Shown here piece after piece: positions 1-6,053 of a DNA stretch of 6,140 nucleotides. The stretch spans positions 1 through 6,140 of the forward strand of contig JAURMJ010000387.1 of NCBI GenBank assembly GCA_030830765.1, given 5' to 3'. Made by a program: the position numbers and the translations under genes. Under the pieces are notes generated by a model. That model did no database searches. It worked only from the letters and a program-made list of their open reading frames with translations, and was not told where the DNA came from. Position 1 is the first letter of the stretch. Every line of letters starts with the position of its first letter. The DNA comes from Quisquiliibacterium sp. Lineage in GTDB: Bacteria > Pseudomonadota > Gammaproteobacteria > Burkholderiales > Burkholderiaceae_E.

Positions 1-1
1 C

Positions 2-1261
2 GACACGATTGGCACAATGATTGCAGGTCGGGATGAGCCGGTTGTTCAGATTGCACGGCAATTTGTTGCAGCTCGCCAGTCATCAGCGGTCGAGGCATCG
101 CTGCTGTTCGGCCGTGTGAAGGCGGCCAGTGCCGATGCCGCGTTGATCAATGGCGCTGCCGGTCATGCGCTTGATTTCGATGATGTTGCGCTCGGCGGGC
201 ATCCGAGCACGGTACTTGTCCCCGCCGTGCTTGCCGAAAGCGAGCGGCTTGGCGCAAGCGGCGAGGACGCGCTGATTGCCTATCTGGTCGGCTACGAGGT
301 TTGGGGTGAATTATTCGCGCGTGAGCAGGATGCCTATCACCTAAAGGGTTGGCATCCGACTGCGGTGCTGGGCACAATTGGTGCCGCCGCCGCGGTGGCA
401 CGTCTAAACCGACTGCCGCTGCAGCAATGCAGCCACGCGTTGGCGATTGCGGCCAGCATGGCGGGGGGGCTGGTGGCCAATTTCGGCACGATGACCAAAC
501 CGCTGCATGCGGGGCGGGCTGCGGCCGCCGGCATCGATGCGGTGCGTTTCGCAGCTGCCGGACTGACCGCAGCTCCGGATGTGTTCGAGCATCACGCAGG
601 TTATCTGGCCGCGCTCTCGCCAGCGGGGCGCGCTGATCGCACGTCACCGGCCTCGCAGCTGGGCAGCAAGCTGCGCATCCTTGACTACGGGCTGTCGATC
701 AAGAAGTACCCGACCTGTTACGCCACCCACCGAGTCATCGATGGCGTGCTGGACCTTGCGCGTGCGCGCGGTCTGCAAAGTTCGGATGTCAGCGAGGTGC
801 GAGCCAGTATTGGCACGGCGCAGGCCTCCATGTTGCGTAACCATGAACCCGTCACTGGGCTGGAGGCCAAGTTCAGCCTTGAGTTCGCAGTCGCCTCGGC
901 GTTGGTCGCGGGTAAAGTGGGTTTGTCTGAACTGACCGATGAATTTGTCAATCAGGGGCCGGTGCGTGAGGTGATGGGCAAGGTCAGGATCTCAACCCTT
1001 GAGACGCAGTGTCCGATTGAACCGGTATTTTCTATGCACGATCGGGTCCAGCTTGTCCTGCGCGATGGCAGCATGCTGGATTCCGGTGATATCCGTTTCG
1101 CGCGGGGCAATGCGATGGCGCCCTTGAATTCGGATGACCTGCGCGTGAAGTTTCTCGACTGCCTGTCGCGTGCAGACGACATTGATGGATCCAGTCTTTA
1201 TTCGCAGATCATCGATCTTCGCGCGGTCAAGACCATGGCCCGTTTGGGTCATGCGGGTTGA
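2..1261 (+). CDS. MmgE/PrpD family protein (2-methylcitrate dehydratase-like), 5' partial
   Basis: This is a member of the MmgE/PrpD family, cytoplasmic enzymes that dehydrate, decarboxylate or isomerise carboxylic acids (2-methylcitrate dehydratase and cis-aconitate decarboxylase are known members). Counting from the ATG at 17, family hallmarks are GAAGHALDFDD (46-56), HPSTVLVPAVLA (62-73), GYEVWGE (92-98), HLKGWHPTAVLG (108-119), KPLHAGRAAAAG (161-172), KKYPTCYATHR (229-239) and EAKFSLEFAVA (283-293). The ATG at 17 is probably not the true start: the upstream codons 2-16 read DTIGT, continuing into MIAG as in the family's usual D-x-[IL]-G-x-x-[IL]-A-G segment. The 414 residues after it are also shorter than the usual ~450. 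The start therefore lies outside the window, some 30-45 codons upstream. It stops with TGA, 108 bp before the TRAP genes on the same strand. The family is certain; the exact reaction is unknown. Confidence 0.92.
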   Translation, partial: DTIGTMIAGRDEPVVQIARQFVAARQSSAVEASLLFGRVKAASADAALINGAAGHALDFDDVALGGHPSTVLVPAVLAESERLGASGEDALIAYLVGYEVWGELFAREQDAYHLKGWHPTAVLGTIGAAAAVARLNRLPLQQCSHALAIAASMAGGLVANFGTMTKPLHAGRAAAAGIDAVRFAAAGLTAAPDVFEHHAGYLAALSPAGRADRTSPASQLGSKLRILDYGLSIKKYPTCYATHRVIDGVLDLARARGLQSSDVSEVRASIGTAQASMLRNHEPVTGLEAKFSLEFAVASALVAGKVGLSELTDEFVNQGPVREVMGKVRISTLETQCPIEPVFSMHDRVQLVLRDGSMLDSGDIRFARGNAMAPLNSDDLRVKFLDCLSRADDIDGSSLYSQIIDLRAVKTMARLGHAG

Positions 1262-1289
1262 TTACTCGATCAATAGATTGTCAGCTTTG

Positions 1290-1318
1290 TTTACGTGAAG
1301 CAGATTAGTCGCTACATT
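1290..1318 (+). promoter_or_regulatory. Candidate sigma70-type promoter ahead of the TRAP operon
   Basis: TTTACG (1290-1295) and TACATT (1313-1318) are separated by exactly 17 nt. Each box matches its consensus (TTGACA, TATAAT) at 4 of 6 positions. Transcription would begin near 1325, giving a leader of about 45 nt before the ATG at 1370. The location in the only sizeable gap upstream of the transporter supports it. Matches of this quality occur by chance, and the upstream gene could simply read through. Confidence 0.4.
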
Positions 1319-1356
1319 CTTGCCCGCTACCATCTGGGCTGAAATTCCCATCTCTT

Positions 1357-1363
1357 GGAGGAG
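1357..1363 (+). promoter_or_regulatory. Strong ribosome binding site of the binding-protein gene
   Basis: GGAGGAG lies 6 nt upstream of the ATG at 1370. It decides the start: a TTG at 1355 in the same frame overlaps this site and would add only MEETE, so the ATG at 1370 is preferred. It is the strongest Shine-Dalgarno match in the window, fitting the high expression needed for a periplasmic binding protein. Confidence 0.88.
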
Positions 1364-1369
1364 ACAGAA

Positions 1370-2401
1370 ATGAAAAACAGACGTTCAATGATGCTGGCTT
1401 GTGCGGCTGCACTCGTCGCATCGACATTCAGCGCGACCCCGGTCTATTCCGCCGAGAAGATGCGTATTTCGCTGGATACCAACCCGACTCACGTGCGCAA
1501 CCGCGGCGTCGCCTTGTTTGCAGATCAGCTCAAGAAGCGGGTAGGCGACAAGCTCGACATCGAAATCTATCCGAGTGGTCAGCTCTTCCGTGATCGGGAC
1601 ATCCCTAAGGCCTTGCGCCAGGGTGCTGTTGAGATGGCTGTCCCCGGGACGTGGCAGCTCGATGGGGTCGCGCCGATCGCTGCCCTGCAAAGCATGCCGA
1701 TGTTCTACGGCGTCGAAGGACCGACGGTGCACAAGGTCATGGACGGTGCGCTTGGTGAGCTGATGAACAAGCGCTTCGAGGAAAAGTTGCGCGTCAAGGT
1801 GCCTGGTAAATGGTTCGACCTGGGCGCTCAGCATTTCTTTGCCTCGGATGCCGCAGTCAATTCCTACGAGGATCTCAAGGGTCGCAAGATCCGCTATCCC
1901 GGTGGCACCACCAATGCAGCGAGGATGACCGCACTGGGCGGTACGCCGATCCTGATTCCCTTCCCGGATCTGCCCGGTGCGCTGAATCAGGGCGTTGTTG
2001 CAACCGTGGCCACCACCTATGAAAGCGTCTGGACGTCCAAGCTGCACGAGGCCGGCCTGAAGTATTCGTTTGAGGATACGCAGTACTTTGGGCAGTACGT
2101 CCCGATGATTCGTAAATCCTGGTGGGATAAGCAGTCCAAGGATATCCAGAAGGCCATCCTGGAAGCCTGGGACATTGCTGCGACGGCTGAGCGGGCAAAT
2201 GCTGCAGATGCCCAGGCAGCTGCGCGCGCCAACCTGATCAAGGCTGGCATGAAGGCAGTCAATGTATCCGCAGCGGATCGTACCAAGGCGCGCAAGCTGC
2301 TGATGCAGACCCAGCCCGGGCTGGTCGACAAGCTGAAAATCGAGAAGGATGTGATCGACAGCGCAATGAAGACACTCAAAGCAGCGGGTGTGGAGCTCTA
2401 A
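1370..2401 (+). CDS. TRAP transporter substrate-binding protein, DctP type
   Basis: This is the periplasmic solute-binding subunit of a TRAP transporter. It captures a carboxylate-type substrate and delivers it to the QM permease encoded just downstream. It has 343 residues from the ATG at 1370, the usual size for the family. Residues 1-28 form a Sec signal peptide (MKNRRS, a hydrophobic stretch, then PVYSAEK), with cleavage around 27-28. The mature protein shows IYPSGQLFRDRDIPKALRQGAVEMA (66-90) and YEDLKGRKIRYPGG (166-179). R175 in KIRYPG corresponds to the family arginine that binds the substrate carboxylate. ALGGTPILIPFPDLPGALNQGVV follows at 188-210. After GVV the common DGxE segment is replaced by ATVATTYESVW, so it is not a close C4-dicarboxylate DctP. 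The C-terminus is helical and Ala-rich. The substrate is unknown; aromatic or other organic acids are plausible because a CoA ligase lies in the same operon. Confidence 0.94.
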   Translation: MKNRRSMMLACAAALVASTFSATPVYSAEKMRISLDTNPTHVRNRGVALFADQLKKRVGDKLDIEIYPSGQLFRDRDIPKALRQGAVEMAVPGTWQLDGVAPIAALQSMPMFYGVEGPTVHKVMDGALGELMNKRFEEKLRVKVPGKWFDLGAQHFFASDAAVNSYEDLKGRKIRYPGGTTNAARMTALGGTPILIPFPDLPGALNQGVVATVATTYESVWTSKLHEAGLKYSFEDTQYFGQYVPMIRKSWWDKQSKDIQKAILEAWDIAATAERANAADAQAAARANLIKAGMKAVNVSAADRTKARKLLMQTQPGLVDKLKIEKDVIDSAMKTLKAAGVEL

Positions 2402-2402
2402 G

Positions 2403-2984
2403 ATGAGCCAGGACCGCCGTCAACCGGAGGATGCGGCAAAAGCGGCGGTCTTCGAGGCGCTGAAAAGCAAGGCTGCCTCGGAGCTCGGTGAGGACCCTCA
2501 TGCCCATGCGGGTCCTCCGAGTCTTGTTTCCCGTCTCGAGGACCTGCTGGTCGGCGGGTTTGCGCTCTCTGCGCTGGCGCTGTGTTCTTACAACGTGGTC
2601 GTCCGAGACTTGTTTCCGGATCTTGTTCTGGATCTGGTTGAAGAGGTGCAGGTGTACCTGATCGTCTGGGCGGTTCTGCTGTCGCTCGGGTCGGTCACAC
2701 TGCAGGATCGGCATGTCAAGGCGGACTTGTTTCTGAGCATGTTCCCTGCGCGCCTGCGGCGAGCCAGTGAAATCCTGGCCAATCTGCTCGGGCTGCTTTT
2801 CGGTGGGATGCTGCTCTGGTACGGAGCATTCGCCGCCTATGATTCCTGGGACTTCAATGAAGTCTCGACCAGCAGCCTTCGCTTTCCGATGTGGATCTTC
2901 ATTGCATCGTTGCCGGCCGGTGGGCTTGCTCTGACTGTGGGCTACCTGAGGCGCCTATACGCGCAGCTCAGCATAAAGAACTGA
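2403..2984 (+). CDS. TRAP transporter small permease, DctQ type
   Basis: This is the small four-helix membrane subunit of the TRAP transporter, which pairs with the large permease in the inner membrane. The ATG at 2403 is chosen because GGAG (2392-2395) sits 7 nt upstream and the preceding stop ends at 2401. This gives 193 residues. Predicted membrane segments are about 48-68, 82-100, 122-146 and 162-184. The family motif after the second helix is visible as SVTLQDRHVKADLF (97-110), and the fourth helix starts at FPMWIF. Residues 1-42 are a hydrophilic, charged extension that is long for this family. Part of it (codons 30-39) is encoded by a strong DNA inverted repeat. The gene follows the binding-protein gene by 1 nt and precedes the large permease gene by 1 nt, so it is certainly co-transcribed. 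Confidence 0.92.
   Translation: MSQDRRQPEDAAKAAVFEALKSKAASELGEDPHAHAGPPSLVSRLEDLLVGGFALSALALCSYNVVVRDLFPDLVLDLVEEVQVYLIVWAVLLSLGSVTLQDRHVKADLFLSMFPARLRRASEILANLLGLLFGGMLLWYGAFAAYDSWDFNEVSTSSLRFPMWIFIASLPAGGLALTVGYLRRLYAQLSIKN
2490..2517 (+). repeat. Strong inverted repeat / mRNA hairpin inside the small permease gene
   Basis: GAGGACCC (2490-2497) and GGGTCCTC (2510-2517) are perfect 8-bp inverted arms. Inside them, a single T-C mismatch is followed by three more pairs (CAT 2499-2501 with ATG 2506-2508) and a 4-nt GCCC loop. The RNA could thus form a compact, GC-rich 28-nt hairpin 87 nt after the start codon. It is followed by CGAGTCTTGTTTC, which is only moderately T-rich. It might protect the upstream binding-protein mRNA from 3' decay or attenuate permease expression; both roles are inferred. 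Confidence 0.65.
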
Positions 2985-2985
2985 A

Positions 2986-4260
2986 ATGACCTACGCAGCC
3001 CTGTTGATCTTCTTTGCGCTGCTCTTTCTCGGCGTTCCGATCTATCTGACGCTGGGTCTTTCGTCAGCTGCGATGTTCGCAGTCGACGGACAGTTGCTTC
3101 CCTATGCGCAGAAGCTCATAGATGAACTGAATTCGGTCACGCTGCTCGCCGTGCCGTATTTCGTGATTGCGGCAACGTTCATGGAGCGCGGAGGTGTCGC
3201 GCGTGCGTTGATCGATGCCGCCGATGCCTGGGTTGGACGCTTTCGTGGCGGCCTGGGCCTGGTCAGCGTTGTTTCTTGCACAATCTTCGCGGCCATGTGT
3301 GGCTCGTCGGTCGCCACGGCCATTGCGATGGGAACCATTCTTGTGCCTGCAATGCTGCGCGGTGGGTATTCGCAGCGCTTTGCTGCCGGGGTTGTGGGCG
3401 CATCAGGCACGCTGGGTATTCTGATTCCTCCATCGCTGGCCTTTGTCGTTTACGGGGTGCTGGCCGACCTCTCGGTTCCCAGGCTGTTTCTTGCCGGCGT
3501 TGTGCCGGGGCTGCTGCAGGCCAGTCTGATCGCTGCCTATGTGATCTGGTTTAGCCGTCGCGCCGGGTATGCGACTGCTCAGCCCGCACCTGCTGATGTC
3601 GTGATCCGAAAAACCTGGGTGGCGATACCCGCCCTGCTGATCCCGGTCATCGTGCTGGGCGGCCTGTATGGCGGTTTTGTGACGCTGACCGAATCGGCTG
3701 CCTTGTCGGCAGTTGTCGCGATTTTCCTGTCCTTGTTCGTCTACAAGGGAATCCGTCCTCGCGAGATTCTGTCGGTCATGTCGCACTCCGTCCGCAATGC
3801 GGCCGTGATCATGATCATCATTGCCGTCGCACTGGGCTTTGGGCACTGGGTGACTGAAACCGGCATCACGTCTGGAGCCGTTCAGATCGTTAAGGACTCG
3901 GGTATCGAGCCCTGGCAGTTCCTGCTTGCGATGAACGGTCTGTTGTTCGTGCTCGGCATGTTCCTCGAGGTCTATTCGGTGATGCTGCTGATCGTTCCGA
4001 TCGTGGTGCCGATGCTCGAGCCGTTGGGGATCGACCCGATTCACTTCGGGGTCGTCATGGTCATCAACATGGAACTGGCGTTGCTGACGCCACCGGTTGG
4101 TCTGAACCTGTTTGTCGTTGCGAATATTTCGAAGACGCCGCTGGCCGATGTGATCAAAGGCACGACGCCGTTGATTCTGTTAATGATCGGCCTGCTGATG
4201 CTGATTACCTACGTGCCCGCGATTTCGCTCTGGTTCCCCGGATTGCTGATGGGTCAATGA
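2986..4260 (+). CDS. TRAP transporter large permease, DctM type
   Basis: This is the large, ion-coupled membrane subunit of the TRAP transporter, carrying the substrate path across the inner membrane. It has 424 residues, the normal family length, and is hydrophobic throughout with about 11-12 membrane spans. Family motifs are clear: a hairpin-loop segment MCGSSVATAIAMG (104-116), GTLGILIPPSLAFVVYG (141-157), GLYGGFVTLTESAAL (226-240), FLEVYSVMLLIVPIVVP (326-342) and NMELALLTPPVGLNLFVV (361-378). In the penultimate motif it has GMFLEVYS where many homologues have GMFLDPT-like sequence, hinting at a substrate other than C4-dicarboxylates. The ATG starts 1 nt after the small-permease stop with only a weak AAAGAA ribosome site (2975-2980), so translation is probably coupled. 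Its end overlaps the next gene by 4 nt (ATGA). Confidence 0.95.
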   Translation: MTYAALLIFFALLFLGVPIYLTLGLSSAAMFAVDGQLLPYAQKLIDELNSVTLLAVPYFVIAATFMERGGVARALIDAADAWVGRFRGGLGLVSVVSCTIFAAMCGSSVATAIAMGTILVPAMLRGGYSQRFAAGVVGASGTLGILIPPSLAFVVYGVLADLSVPRLFLAGVVPGLLQASLIAAYVIWFSRRAGYATAQPAPADVVIRKTWVAIPALLIPVIVLGGLYGGFVTLTESAALSAVVAIFLSLFVYKGIRPREILSVMSHSVRNAAVIMIIIAVALGFGHWVTETGITSGAVQIVKDSGIEPWQFLLAMNGLLFVLGMFLEVYSVMLLIVPIVVPMLEPLGIDPIHFGVVMVINMELALLTPPVGLNLFVVANISKTPLADVIKGTTPLILLMIGLLMLITYVPAISLWFPGLLMGQ

Positions 4261-5930
4261 GCGTCGTTGCCTGGTCCTCCGATCTGCGCATTCTTGCGCA
4301 GCGGTTTGGTGCTGCGTCCGCTGTTGTCGACGCGACTGAACAGTCTCTGAGCTATCAGGACCTTGCATCGAAGGCCCATGCGCTTGCTGCAGTCCTGATC
4401 GCTCGCGGTTTGCGACCAGGTGATCCTGTCGCCGTGTTGCTGCCCAACTGCCTGCAGGCAGTTTGGACCTCGTATGGCATCCGTGTCTGTGGTGCAGCCG
4501 AGGTCTCGCTGAACTGGGGCTATACCCCCGAGGAAGTTGCCTGGAGTGCAACACTCGTGCCGTTCAGACTCGTGCTGACTGATGCCAGGCGAGCGCAGCA
4601 GATCCGGCAGCTTGGATTTGAGCCGCTGTTAGTCGATGAGCTTGCTGATGCTGATGATGGTTGCGTGCTGCCACCGGTTCCTGGAACGGCTGACAGCCGG
4701 ATGATGTTCACATCAGGGACGACTGGCCGACCCAAAGCCGTTGTTTATGACCACGCGGGTCGCTGGGCCGGTGAGCAGCTGCTGCGCGCGACGATGCCTT
4801 TCGTCCCCGCGCGTGGCGAGCGCATCGTGCTGATGACGCCGTTTCCGCATGGTGCATCGCTGCTCACCTTTGCTTGGTGCGCATATGGTGCAGAGGTTCG
4901 GCTGCTTGAGGGGGTGCAGGCCGACCACCTGCTCGGCTTGCTGCGTGGCGGACAAGTCGCTGCGCTGTTTGCACCGCCCACCGTGCTGGCCAAGATTGCA
5001 GCAACCTTCGGTGACGAGCGCTTTGACGGTGTGCGCTGTGTGTTCACCGGCACGCAGGCCTTGCCAGCTTCTCTGTATCGAAAGGCGCGTCAGATGTTCG
5101 GCCCGGTGGTGCGCATCACCTTTGGTAAGACCGAGTGCGTGAACCCGATCACTGTCCTCGAGCCACTCGACGTCGATGCTTATTACGAGGGGCAGGACCA
5201 GCATCCGGGCGCCTGTGTCGGCTGGCCTGCGCCCGGGGTCGAGATCCGTATTCGACAGAGCGAAGATGCGCAGTCCGCACAACAATCGGGGCTCGCGCTT
5301 TCCGGCGCCTCCGAGCAAATGCAGGCGCAAGTCATCGAACACGGGCAGTCAATCGCATCGGCGGCTGCAGACAATGCGGGTGTTTCAAGTGTCGTCACCG
5401 TGCCTGTCAGCGGAGAGGTCTGGCTGCGTGCCAGGCACATGTCTCGCGGCCTCATCGGTCCAGACGGATTCATCCCCCACGAGCCCGATGGCTGGCACCG
5501 AACCGGTGATCTGGGCTTTGTCGATGATCTTGGTCGGCTGGTGTTGACCGGACGTGAAGCCGATGTGATCAAGACCGGTGGCTATCGCGTCAACCCGGAT
5601 GAAATCGAAAGTCTTCTTCAAGGTCTGCCTGACAGTGGCCCGGTCTGCGTCACATCGCTGCCTTCTGAATACTGGGGTGAAATCATTGTTGCGGTGGCCG
5701 AACAAGCCGGTGCATCCTGGCGTGAACAGGCTGCAGTCCGAGTCGCCGAGCTGTCACAGCACAAGCGGCCGCGGCTCCATGTGGAGGTTGATCAGCTGCC
5801 ACGCAACCCGCAGGGCAAACTGAATCGCCGTCAGATTGCCCGTCTGGTTCTCGAGCAGCACGAACTGATCGATGGGCCTTATCCGTCCTTGTTGCCGCGG
5901 ACGCGGGGTGCGGATGAAGCCGACCAATAA
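4257..5930 (+). CDS. AMP-forming acyl-CoA synthetase (ANL superfamily) with an unusual internal insert
   Basis: It activates a carboxylic acid with ATP to an acyl-adenylate and transfers the acyl group to CoA, in the cytoplasm. Adenylation motifs occur in order: phosphate loop FTSGTTGRPK (151-160); PFPHGA around H198; TGTQALP (264-270); FGKTE (289-293), where YGxTE is usual; TGDLGFVDD (417-424); the hinge segment TGREADVIKTGGYRVNPDEIE (431-451) with probable hinge D436; and LPRNPQGK (514-521) with the expected catalytic lysine K521. All key residues are present, so it should be active. At 557 residues it is slightly long, because about 40 extra Ala/Gln/Ser-rich residues lie within 333-384. 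The ATG overlaps the large-permease stop as ATGA and lacks a clear ribosome site, implying translational coupling. It resembles the broad carnitine/cyclohexanecarboxylate/medium-chain ligase group; its substrate is probably what the TRAP system imports (inference). Confidence 0.94.
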   Translation: MSVVAWSSDLRILAQRFGAASAVVDATEQSLSYQDLASKAHALAAVLIARGLRPGDPVAVLLPNCLQAVWTSYGIRVCGAAEVSLNWGYTPEEVAWSATLVPFRLVLTDARRAQQIRQLGFEPLLVDELADADDGCVLPPVPGTADSRMMFTSGTTGRPKAVVYDHAGRWAGEQLLRATMPFVPARGERIVLMTPFPHGASLLTFAWCAYGAEVRLLEGVQADHLLGLLRGGQVAALFAPPTVLAKIAATFGDERFDGVRCVFTGTQALPASLYRKARQMFGPVVRITFGKTECVNPITVLEPLDVDAYYEGQDQHPGACVGWPAPGVEIRIRQSEDAQSAQQSGLALSGASEQMQAQVIEHGQSIASAAADNAGVSSVVTVPVSGEVWLRARHMSRGLIGPDGFIPHEPDGWHRTGDLGFVDDLGRLVLTGREADVIKTGGYRVNPDEIESLLQGLPDSGPVCVTSLPSEYWGEIIVAVAEQAGASWREQAAVRVAELSQHKRPRLHVEVDQLPRNPQGKLNRRQIARLVLEQHELIDGPYPSLLPRTRGADEADQ

Positions 5931-5962
5931 ATTCATTGAAGTCCCGAGCACGCGTTGTCTCG

Positions 5963-5978
5963 TGGCACACTCTGGCAC
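5963..5978 (+). repeat. Direct repeat TGGCAC with 10-bp period in the leader
   Basis: TGGCAC occurs at 5963-5968 and again at 5973-5978, so the starts are 10 bp apart, about one helical turn. It lies in the 123-bp gap between the ligase and the FAH-family gene. Such phasing could reflect a regulator site. It is not a proper sigma54 promoter, because the second box does not supply a GC at the right spacing after GG. The role is unknown. Confidence 0.3.
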
Positions 5979-5997
5979 CCGGTAAAAGCGAACCCAT

Positions 5998-6023
5998 ACG
6001 CGTCTGATCCGGAATTCGCGTCT
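5998..6023 (+). repeat. Short repeat CGCGTCT, also forming ACGCG/CGCGT inverted arms
   Basis: CGCGTCT is present at 5999-6005 and 6017-6023, with starts 18 bp apart. ACGCG (5998-6002) and CGCGT (6017-6021) are also inverted arms. A further ACGCGT lies at 5950-5955. These short words may be chance in GC-rich DNA. They are recorded because they fill the leader of the downstream gene, where no convincing promoter or terminator was found. Confidence 0.25.
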
Positions 6024-6039
6024 TGAACGCATCATCTCT

Positions 6040-6045
6040 AAGGAG
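6040..6045 (+). promoter_or_regulatory. Ribosome binding site of the FAH-family gene
   Basis: AAGGAG lies 8 nt upstream of the ATG at 6054, a near-ideal Shine-Dalgarno site that supports this start. A second AGGA at 6050-6053 directly abuts the ATG and is too close to act as the main site. Confidence 0.82.
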
Positions 6046-6053
6046 AATCAGGA

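Noticed and set aside
1284..1301. GCTT...AAGC inverted repeat as terminator of the MmgE/PrpD gene
   Set aside because: Only 4 Watson-Crick pairs, with wobble extension at best, and no following T-tract. It also overlaps the candidate -35 box.
1394..1405. Possible lipobox (MLAC) in the binding-protein signal peptide
   Set aside because: The cysteine at residue 11 lies at the start of the hydrophobic core, too early for lipoprotein processing, and position -3 is Met. A normal cleavage site follows at 27-28.
1385..2047. 220-codon open frame on the - strand
   Set aside because: It is antisense to the clearly coding binding-protein gene, has an atypical composition and matches no family I recognise; it is a shadow frame of GC-rich coding DNA.
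3403..4044. 213-codon open frame on the - strand
   Set aside because: It is antisense to the large permease. Its extreme His/Gln/Arg/Asp content is what reverse-complemented hydrophobic codons produce.
4713..5342. 209-codon open frame on the - strand
   Set aside because: It is antisense to the ligase adenylation motifs, with no plausible ribosome site or family resemblance.
5949..5964. CACG...CGTG inverted repeat as terminator after the ligase gene
   Set aside because: The stem is only 4 bp and no T-run follows.
5963..5979. Sigma54 promoter suggested by TGGCAC
   Set aside because: The -24-like GG is present, but the -12 GC does not occur 10 nt later; the spacing is off by one and there is no TTGC box.
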